Below, piece after piece: positions 6,201 through 11,634 of a stretch of 11,634 nt of DNA. The stretch lies in contig DAOTZS010000182.1 in NCBI GenBank assembly GCA_034434335.1, forward strand, positions 1 through 11,634. The letters run 5' to 3'. The position numbers and the translations under genes are program-made. The first letter of the stretch is position 1. Each line of letters begins with the position of its first letter. The notes beneath the pieces are model-generated. The model was not told the DNA's origin and made no database searches. It worked only from the letters and a program-made list of their open reading frames with translations. The DNA comes from DAOTZS01 sp034434335. Its GTDB lineage: Bacteria > Chloroflexota > Anaerolineae > CG2-30-64-16.

Positions 6201-7934
6201 GGCACCAACGTCACCAGCATCCCGGTGGTGGCCAACGTAGCGGCCTTCAGCACCGACTTCCTCTTCGGCGGCCCGCCCGAATCGCCAACCGCCTACGACA
6301 ACGGCGAGGTCTACGGCTACTTCGACTGGGCCTGGCGCGCGGAGTCGGGTGACTGGCGCATGTACTTCGTGGACGTGCCGGATGACACGCCGCCCGGCAC
6401 CAGCTTCCTGATCGACAACCGCTGGACCGGCGCGAACACTGACATTGACACGATTGTCATGGGCCCCACCCCTGACTGCTTCAGTAACGGTGTGGGCTGT
6501 GAGTGGCCGTTCGGCAGCTTCCCCGGGGTCCAGGCCGTCTACGGCCCCTATAGCCTGTATCCGGTCGGTGGCAGCTCGCAATTGTACATGGGTTCGGGCA
6601 AGTGGATGTGGGACACCTCTACCGGCGGCCCGCGCGAGATCGTGAGCGCACCGGCCACACCCGGCCTCAATCTGATCGCCCTGCACAACGTGCTCTTCGA
6701 CGGCAGTGAGCCAGAAGAGCGCTTCCAGGGCCAGGTAGGCACCATCCGCGCCGATCCGCCGGCGGTAGATATCTTCGTTGGGACGTCTACGGCGGGCTCC
6801 TTCCCGGTGACCATCCAGTCCTCCCTGCCACTGGTTGGGCTTCAGGCGGATGGCTTCGGCCTGGGCGTGCCTGAGACGATCTCTGGCTTGCCACAGATCC
6901 AGGATGACCCGGACGATCCCAGCACCGCCAGCTACACCTTCCCCATCACTATCGAGCACGGTGCCCGGCTGGATGTGTCCACCACTGCCACGGCCGGTGA
7001 CATTGACCTCTATCTGCTGTACGACTTCAACGGCGACGGGAACTTCGACTTCAACACCGAAGTCGTTGGCTCTTCGACCACCCCTGAAGCCGACGAGTTC
7101 GTCAGCGTGCTCTTCCCGCCCGATGGAAACTACCTGGCAGCCGTGCACGGCTGGGCCGCTGCAGCCACCACCTTCGACATCACTATCAATGCCATCCAGG
7201 GCTATGACCTCTCGATCCCGACCCTGCCGGCCGGGCCGTTCCAGCCCAACACACCCATCAACTTCACCGTCAACTGGAGCAAGGTCATCCCGTCTGGCGA
7301 GGCTGCCGAAGGCCTGATCCTGGCCGGCCCGCCCGGTGCCCCGGCTGCTCTGCAGATCCCGGTGCGGCTGCATAACATCGTCGTCGGCAGCAAGACTGTG
7401 ACCCTGCCGGCCGTGGAGGACTCCTACCTGGCCAAGGGCCAGCCGACAACGAACTTCGGCAACGATGGCTACCTGTATATCGGCGCCAACATTGGCACCG
7501 CCGATGGCCTGCGCGCGGTGCTGAAGTTCGACGTCAGCAGCATTGGGATCTATCCGGTGCAGTCGGCCAAGCTGTACGTCTACTACGACGCCTTCTCGGG
7601 CGGCGGCTCTGCGCACGACCTGCGAGCTTATGAGGTGACCACGCCGTGGGCGGAAAGCACGGTGACCTGGAACACGCCGTGGACGGCCCCTGGCGGCGAC
7701 TACATCGAGCCGGCCGTGGCTTCGGTGCCCATCAGCAACGACACCGGCACCTGGAAGGTGCTGGACATCACTCCGCTGGTGCAGAAGTGGGTGGCCGGCA
7801 ACAACAACGGGGTCGAACTGCGGGCGCGCAACTCCACCAGTTACACCATCTTCCGCATCCCCAGCAGTGAGCACTGGAACCCGGCCTGGCGGCCGTACCT
7901 GAAGATAACCTACGGTATTCCTGCCGCGGGCTGA
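3270..7934 (+). CDS. Secreted pyrolysin-like S8 serine protease with C-terminal DNRLRE domain
   Basis: A 1554-residue extracellular subtilase. Residues 1-35 form a signal peptide (R4, K7, hydrophobic 8-24, AXA sites near 28 and 34), followed by a probable inhibitory propeptide (about 47-130). The catalytic triad is D205 (VLVNDSGIDFSHPDL), H435 (GDHGQLCAS) and S647 (GGTSRSTPVAAG), with oxyanion N554 (STGNGAPG). About 230 residues separate Asp and His, far more than in subtilisin, a layout seen in pyrolysin-type enzymes. Asp-rich, calcium-type loops occur at 354-360, 377-385, 842-857 and 1252-1260. Residues about 720-1370 are beta-rich modules, one of them PPC-like (about 1230-1310). Residues about 1373-1550 are a DNRLRE domain (AVEDSYLAKGQ, LKFDVSSI, WAESTVTWNT, WRPYLKITYG). 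A consensus promoter, good ribosome site, strong GC-ending codon bias and a terminator suggest high expression. The substrates are unknown. Confidence 0.95.
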   Translation: MSPRSPKFMAFLLILALAVPMFLVPAGAAPTAQAAMGSVSTASGAFANKIHPKLQAAMAAAAPSDSIDVLVFAKAGTDLSPYLDRLLVRPYVMPNGTQAYFGRTKVAQVGKLASMPEVAAVQEMKNPVDLPIIPELGPKRLTVDPAALRDRLQRLKAEGAKATVARPAADKARIADWFDVLDVHKSKAAWELGYTGEGVKVLVNDSGIDFSHPDLVGTMARITDPASPYYGWPEMFDSYSMLNLAYDYYLGTNFIASGVGLAGVAPDYADTSTTRSGGELVDNGDGTYSAIFAPIGSTDPGGHLYTFPATSKSGVYHFGSHPDTVLEQYYFDERVAVLVVDENEAGVYDTVYVDIDGDYDFTNEKPARKGDEYIYKDLDGDGFADISGGIIYWISDGVNPLPVSDWLWGIGPDVAGPGDLVAFTIMDWTEPAGDHGQLCASAVAAQGVIDGGAPDWKPAGDGTPGTGMVQGGGKNAKLVANGNFYVSVDINEPYIFAARGYDGTPGTGDDIQIVSNSWGNSGIHNDGWDYDSRSIDVIQRFVAPNMSVLFSTGNGAPGYGTMAPPSPVLGINVGASTLYGSTTTFDSITDTDQIVYNDVQSWSNRGPSAQGGNGVHVLANGAWGAGDLALTETLDGWNAWESWGGTSRSTPVAAGNLALVYQAFKDKFGRWPTNVEARALLMAGADMAYNDGFAEGAGTVNAERSVKIAAGLGGVVVLPDNVTFGNYRGREYPAFANIMLPGQSDTKTFTIFNPSDSDVTVNISDEWLVQIGYKEFEFTTKDRTLEEGAFERSDYLFDITNLIPAGTDLLEAKMVYPFEEFDPDGNYTPNSYWRLRVIDWTDINGDGNLWEDLDGNGVVNCPGGLGSAGCELDEGEYIRFGYGYNTGDAVQQRVKKPLERMHDGIFLGIRHRAKSAMVPITHLKFQLNFYKMMDMPWLTTDTSVTVPAGGQATFNATMTVPPLAGVGMYNAAIRIDDGTNVTSIPVVANVAAFSTDFLFGGPPESPTAYDNGEVYGYFDWAWRAESGDWRMYFVDVPDDTPPGTSFLIDNRWTGANTDIDTIVMGPTPDCFSNGVGCEWPFGSFPGVQAVYGPYSLYPVGGSSQLYMGSGKWMWDTSTGGPREIVSAPATPGLNLIALHNVLFDGSEPEERFQGQVGTIRADPPAVDIFVGTSTAGSFPVTIQSSLPLVGLQADGFGLGVPETISGLPQIQDDPDDPSTASYTFPITIEHGARLDVSTTATAGDIDLYLLYDFNGDGNFDFNTEVVGSSTTPEADEFVSVLFPPDGNYLAAVHGWAAAATTFDITINAIQGYDLSIPTLPAGPFQPNTPINFTVNWSKVIPSGEAAEGLILAGPPGAPAALQIPVRLHNIVVGSKTVTLPAVEDSYLAKGQPTTNFGNDGYLYIGANIGTADGLRAVLKFDVSSIGIYPVQSAKLYVYYDAFSGGGSAHDLRAYEVTTPWAESTVTWNTPWTAPGGDYIEPAVASVPISNDTGTWKVLDITPLVQKWVAGNNNGVELRARNSTSYTIFRIPSSEHWNPAWRPYLKITYGIPAAG

Positions 7935-7936
7935 GG

Positions 7937-7972
7937 CTGTTGCCGGGACCCTGAATGGAGTTCCGGCAACAG
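7937..7972 (+). other. Inverted repeat just after the large subtilase stop
   Basis: CTGTTGCCGG (7937-7946) pairs perfectly with CCGGCAACAG (7963-7972) around a 16-base loop, three bases after the stop codon. No T-run follows. It may protect the mRNA end or assist the terminator 24 bases further on. Confidence 0.45.
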
Positions 7973-7995
7973 GGGGAGCGGCGTGAGGCAAGAAT

Positions 7996-8036
7996 GGGCC
8001 GGTGCAACTGCCAGGTTGCACCGGCCCTCGTCTTTA
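7996..8036 (+). terminator. Rho-independent terminator of the large subtilase
   Basis: GGGCCGGTGCAAC (7996-8008) pairs perfectly with GTTGCACCGGCCC (8015-8027) around the loop TGCCAG, giving a 13-bp GC-rich stem. It is followed by TCGTCTTTA, a short and interrupted T-tract. The position, 62 bases after the stop, fits the end of the protease transcript. Confidence 0.8.
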
Positions 8037-8148
8037 TCGAGCCTTCGTCCTGCAGCGCAACTGTCAGCCGGCTGGACTGGAACCGCCATCGCGCGGTATA
8101 CTTCAAGACTGAGGCGCGTAACTGCCTCGACAATATTTGGTGGTTTTT

Positions 8149-8427
8149 GGATGGTTCAAAATTGGTTAACGTTTTCTGTCTCCTCGGACTTTTACTGCCC
8201 CTCACCCCCCCTGTCCCCTGGCCGCAGGCCAAGGGGAGAGGGGGGATTATGAGGGGGTTTTTGTGGCGGCGGCCAAAGGCCGCCGCCACAAAAACCCTTT
8301 TCTCCCCTCTCCTGCCGCCAAAGGCGAGCAGGGGAGGGGCAGCGGGAGGGGTGGGGGGCCCTGGGCGGCATTTCTAACGAGCGCAAAAAGTGTAAACCGA
8401 TTTTTTTCCCGGCAAATTGAACCATCC
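8149..8427. repeat. 279-bp MITE-like foldback element
   Basis: The ends are an 11-bp perfect inverted repeat, GGATGGTTCAA (8149-8159) and TTGAACCATCC (8417-8427), extended inwards by similar AATTGGTTAAC / GTGTAAACCGATT segments. The two arms are imperfectly complementary over most of their length (CTGCCCCT blocks, GGGGAGAGG blocks) and meet in a perfect 20-bp stem at 8255-8297. The left arm carries its own hairpin at 8215-8236 (CCCCTGGCC / GGCCAAGGGG). It encodes no transposase, so it would depend on one elsewhere if mobile. No clean target-site duplication was seen. A shorter relative lies at 1980-2087. Confidence 0.78.
8255..8297. other. 20-bp perfect hairpin at the centre of the foldback element
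   Basis: GGGTTTTTGTGGCGGCGGCC (8255-8274) pairs with 8278-8297 around the loop AAA, one of the longest perfect stems in the window. T- and A-runs inside the stem base could let it stop transcription in either direction, but that is inference. Confidence 0.85.
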
Positions 8428-8442
8428 TGAGGTTTTCCCCCT

Positions 8443-11400
8443 ATGCCAAGACGTCTCTGCCCTGTTATCCTGGTCCTGGCCTTTGTGCTGGGCCTGACAG
8501 CAACCGGCGGGCCTGCCCCCTGGGCATCGGCAGCCCGGCTAACGCCTCCCGACACTGCCCCCGGCCAGGCCATGCCGGGCAGGCTGGTGCTTGGCCTGCC
8601 GGCCGGGTTTAGCAATGAGGCGCTGCGTGCGCTCCTCGATCGCCATGGCATCACCCTTCAGCGCTGGCTGCCGCGGCTGGGCCTGGCCCTGGTTTCGGTG
8701 CCGGCCGGGCAGGAAGACTTCCTGGCCCAGGCCCTCAGCGCCGAGCCGGCTGTGCAGTTCGCCACCCGGCACCGGAAGTCGGTCTCGGTGGCCGATATCC
8801 CCCTTGATAAATACTGGGGCCAGCAGTGGGGCATGGTGCAGGTCCAGGGCCCAGCCGCCTGGGACCTGGCCTGGTCCGACCCGGCAGTGGTCATCGCGGT
8901 GATAGACACCGGCATCCTCCAGAGCCATTGGGACCTGGCCGATCGCACCTGGTACAACCCAGGCGAGAGCGCGCTCGATCCAGCAAGCGGGCTGCGGACG
9001 TGCGACACCCCCGTAGCTCGCAACGGCGTGGATGACGATGATAACGGCTATATAGATGACTGCCGGGGGTATGACTTCGTCGTGCGCGACAACGACCCGC
9101 GCGATGAGAATGGTCACGGCACCGCCGTGGCCGGCATCGCGGCCGCCACGACCAACAACCTGGACCCCTATCTGGGCACCTACGAAGGGGTGGCCGGCAT
9201 GGCCCGCCAGGCCAGCCTGATGGCCCTGCGCGGCCTCGATCGAGATGGCTACGGCTGGCCTATAGACATAGCCGAGGCCATTGACTACGCCGCGGCCAAT
9301 GGCGCCCAGATCATCAACCTGAGCCTGACATTGCCTGTCATCAACCCCAACCCGTATGACGTGGAGATCCTGCGCCGCGCCGTGGAGGCAGCGCAGGCCG
9401 CCGATGTGCTGCTCGTCGCGGCAAGCGGCAACCAGGGGTATAATGGGATCGCCTACCCGGCGGCCTTTCCGGGTGTGCTGGCGGTAGGGGCCAGCACCCA
9501 ATCCGATACCCGGGCCAGCTTCTCCAACTACGGACAACGCCTGGACCTGGTAGCCCCTGGGGTTGGCATCTTCTCAACCCTGGCAGCCAACCCCCACAGC
9601 TATGGCCGCTATAACTCCAACGGTTCGGGCACTTCGTTTGCCGGGCCGCACGTGGCGGGTGTCGCCGGCCTGGTGCGCGGCCTGCGCCCCGACCTCAGCC
9701 AGAGCGTCATCTATGAGCTGCTGCGGCGGACTGCCGACGATGTCGGGGAGCCTGGTTGGGATGCGCAAACGGGCTGGGGCCGGCTGAACGCCTACCGCGC
9801 TGCCGCCGAGGCCGCTGCCGGCCTGGCCTTGAGCCTGGCTGCGGAGCCTCCCACCGTTGCCATGGCCGGCCGGGCCGTATTGCACCTTCAGGTCATGTCT
9901 CCCGCGCCGGCTGGTGGGCCGGCTGGCCTGGGCGCGCGCATTGCGCTCGCTGCCAGCAGCGGCATCATCACCCCCACCCTGGTCACCGCCGATAGCCGCG
10001 GCCGTGCCAACGCACTCTACAGCGCCGATATGCTCACCGGCACTGTCCAGATCACGGCCACCCTGGCGGGCATCAGCACGACCATCCCTCTGACGGTCAC
10101 TTCGGGCTGGCCGGCTTCCCTGGCCCTGGAGGCTGTTCCCGGCCGCATTGCCAGCGGTGGTCACCAGGCGGTGATCACCGCCACCGTCTGGGACGAAGGG
10201 GGCAGCGCCGTACCAGACGGCACGGAGGTGGCCTTCACAGCGACCCTGGGCACCGTCAATCCCCTTGCCGCCACGACCGTCGCCGGCCGCGCGACCACGA
10301 CTTTTACCTCAGGTGTGGTGAGCGGCACGGCTTATATCACGGCCACGGCCGGCGCCGCCATGGCTGTGTTGCCGCTCGAGATCGTGGGCGCGGGCGAGCC
10401 CTTCAGCATCACCCTGATTGCCGAGCCAGCCGTCATCCGGGTAGATGGTGGGCCGGCCACGGTGACGGCCACGGTATGCGATGGGATGGGGGATCCGGTG
10501 GCCGATGGGACCCTGGTATCCTTCACGGCAGACCGGGGGACGGTATCGCCCGCCCAGGCGGTTGCTACTGACGGACGGGCGATCACCCAACTGTGGCCCG
10601 GCACCCTGCCCGGCCAGGCCCGCGTAAGGGCCCAGGCCGGCCAGGCCTTCGGCGAGACAATGGTGACCATCCTGCCCGGCCAGGCATTCACAGTAACCGT
10701 GACAGCCACCCCATCCGAACTGACTGTTGGCTACAACCAGGTAGCGCGGCTGGACGCCCAGGCTGTGGACCGCTATGGCAATTTCGTAGCCGACGGCACC
10801 CGGCTGGATTTCGCCGCGTCGTTGGGCCGGGTCAGCCCGGCCTGGACGACCACCAGCGCCGGCGTGGGGCATGTGAACCTGATCGGCGAGCTGATAGCTG
10901 GCACGAGTTACATCACGGTGACAGCGGCTGGAGGCGTCCAAGGCCATACCCAGGTGCGCATCCGGCCCGCGGCTCCCGCCACCTTGACCCTGGAGGCTAT
11001 CCCGCCCCAGATCGCGGTCGGCGGAGAGGCAGCCCGGCTGCGCGCGCGGGCGCGCGATCAGTATGGCAACGCGGTGGCGGATGGCACGGAGGTCACGTTC
11101 ACGACAGATCTGGGGGCATTGCGCCTGCCCCAGGGCAGCACGAGGCTGGCGCAGCGCGCTGAGGAGGTGGGCGAGGCAGGCCAGGGGCTATCGGAGAGCG
11201 GCCTGGTAGCCCAAACCATCGGTGGTGTAGCAGAAGCGGAACTGGTCTCAGGCCCCACCAGCGGCCTGGCTCACGTGCGTGCTTCCATTGCCCCCAGCCT
11301 GTTGGCAACCAACACGGTGGCTTTCCTGCCTGGGCCGCCGGCTGCGCTCACCCTGGCCGTCACCCCACCCCAGATACACGTGGGCGGCCGTGCCCGATTG

Positions 11401-11634
11401 ACCGCCACAGCCCGGGACCAGTATGGCAATACCGTGGCCGATGGCACGCCTGTGCGCTTTGCCTCTGACCGCGGGGTACTGGAACAGGCCGAAGTGCCCA
11501 CCGGTGCAGGGGTGGCGACCACCTGGCTGACTGTGCGCCAGGGGACCGGCACGGTGGCTCTGGCAGCCATCAGCGGCAACGCCTCGGCCTTCGCCTTTGT
11601 GGATGTCCAGCCGGCGCGCCATTACCTGCCATTG
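8443..11634 (+). CDS. Secreted thermitase-like S8 protease with six Ig-like (Big_1-type) modules; 3' end outside the window
   Basis: An open frame of 1064 codons from ATG at 8443 without a stop to the window edge. Residues 1-30 are a signal peptide (hydrophobic 7-20, cleavage near ASA). Residues about 46-125 resemble the fervidolysin-type propeptide and the WGQQWGM lead-in. The catalytic domain (about 140-455) has D155 (VIDTGI), H225 (ENGHGTAVAG), oxyanion N330 (AASGNQG) and S398 (GTSFAGPHVAG), with a C187/C207 pair around an Asp-rich loop (DDDDNGYIDD). Six Ig-like modules follow, near 463-551, 552-646, 650-745, 747-841, 842-963 and 964-1055; four carry the signature of the form YGN-VADGT (VADGT only in module 3). 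Module 5 has about 30 extra residues. The last residues, RHYLPL, resemble the C-terminal YLPL tail of many Chloroflexota secreted proteins, so the stop may be close. The weak GAGG at 8429-8432 is ten bases from the ATG. Confidence 0.94.
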   Translation, partial: MPRRLCPVILVLAFVLGLTATGGPAPWASAARLTPPDTAPGQAMPGRLVLGLPAGFSNEALRALLDRHGITLQRWLPRLGLALVSVPAGQEDFLAQALSAEPAVQFATRHRKSVSVADIPLDKYWGQQWGMVQVQGPAAWDLAWSDPAVVIAVIDTGILQSHWDLADRTWYNPGESALDPASGLRTCDTPVARNGVDDDDNGYIDDCRGYDFVVRDNDPRDENGHGTAVAGIAAATTNNLDPYLGTYEGVAGMARQASLMALRGLDRDGYGWPIDIAEAIDYAAANGAQIINLSLTLPVINPNPYDVEILRRAVEAAQAADVLLVAASGNQGYNGIAYPAAFPGVLAVGASTQSDTRASFSNYGQRLDLVAPGVGIFSTLAANPHSYGRYNSNGSGTSFAGPHVAGVAGLVRGLRPDLSQSVIYELLRRTADDVGEPGWDAQTGWGRLNAYRAAAEAAAGLALSLAAEPPTVAMAGRAVLHLQVMSPAPAGGPAGLGARIALAASSGIITPTLVTADSRGRANALYSADMLTGTVQITATLAGISTTIPLTVTSGWPASLALEAVPGRIASGGHQAVITATVWDEGGSAVPDGTEVAFTATLGTVNPLAATTVAGRATTTFTSGVVSGTAYITATAGAAMAVLPLEIVGAGEPFSITLIAEPAVIRVDGGPATVTATVCDGMGDPVADGTLVSFTADRGTVSPAQAVATDGRAITQLWPGTLPGQARVRAQAGQAFGETMVTILPGQAFTVTVTATPSELTVGYNQVARLDAQAVDRYGNFVADGTRLDFAASLGRVSPAWTTTSAGVGHVNLIGELIAGTSYITVTAAGGVQGHTQVRIRPAAPATLTLEAIPPQIAVGGEAARLRARARDQYGNAVADGTEVTFTTDLGALRLPQGSTRLAQRAEEVGEAGQGLSESGLVAQTIGGVAEAELVSGPTSGLAHVRASIAPSLLATNTVAFLPGPPAALTLAVTPPQIHVGGRARLTATARDQYGNTVADGTPVRFASDRGVLEQAEVPTGAGVATTWLTVRQGTGTVALAAISGNASAFAFVDVQPARHYLPL

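Larger units (their letters stand above)
7935..8442. other. Intergenic region between the two protease genes
   Basis: These 508 bases have no gene. They hold an inverted repeat, a strong terminator (7996-8036), about 110 bases of featureless sequence, a 279-bp foldback element (8149-8427), and a weak ribosome site before the next gene. I found no convincing promoter for the second protease. Confidence 0.7.

Noticed and set aside
4908..8021. A 1037-codon open frame on the minus strand opposite the large subtilase, and a 530-codon one at 3249-4841
   Set aside because: They mirror a verified protease frame whose strong GC third-position bias removes stops on the other strand. Their translations are rich in Val, Gly, His and Ala without any domain pattern.
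8539..9537. A 332-codon minus-strand frame opposite the second protease
   Set aside because: The plus strand here carries the complete S8 catalytic motifs in frame; the minus product shows no family motif.
1..11634. tRNA, rRNA, phage, toxin-antitoxin or defence genes
   Set aside because: I looked for cloverleaf-like sequences, recombinase, nuclease and helicase motifs in the visible frames and found none.

Overview
The window is GC-rich bacterial DNA. Several features fit a Chloroflexota-type genome: the very high GC at third codon positions, large secreted subtilases, a DNRLRE domain, a short Flp-like pilin, a YLPL motif near the end of a secreted protein, and dispersed foldback repeats between genes. 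The phylum is an inference from style. There is no rRNA or marker gene here to prove it.

Left part (46-1754, minus strand): a compact operon read leftwards from a promoter at 1825-1854. It encodes a polyprenol-phosphate mannosyltransferase-like GT2 enzyme with a TTG start, then a NarL/FixJ response regulator that overlaps it by ATGA, then a 51-residue Flp-like pilin that was found by reading the strand directly. No sensor kinase is present.

First intergenic region (1755-2369): it holds the operon promoter, a 24-base perfect palindrome, three copies of a REP-like repeat, and a compact copy of a foldback element with a 16-bp hairpin. A second promoter candidate sits at the outer edge of that element. 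It faces a coiled-coil plus C4 zinc-ribbon protein (2370-3071, plus strand).

Right part (3077-11634, plus strand): two unrelated-looking secreted S8 (subtilisin-family) proteases in tandem. The first (3270-7934, 1554 residues) follows a textbook promoter, TTGACA-17-TATAAT, and ends at a 13-bp terminator hairpin. It has a pyrolysin-like insertion of about 230 residues between the catalytic Asp and His, several Asp-rich calcium-type loops, and a C-terminal DNRLRE domain. The second (8443 to the window end, open, at least 1064 residues) is a thermitase-like protease followed by six Ig-like (Big_1/invasin-type) modules. Between the two proteases lies a 279-bp MITE-like foldback element with 11-bp terminal inverted repeats and an inner 20-bp perfect stem. 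It ends one base before the weak ribosome binding site of the second protease.

The protease pair suggests extracellular protein degradation. I see no phage, CRISPR, tRNA, rRNA or defence genes. The most unusual material is the repeat/foldback family and its placement next to promoters and start sites.
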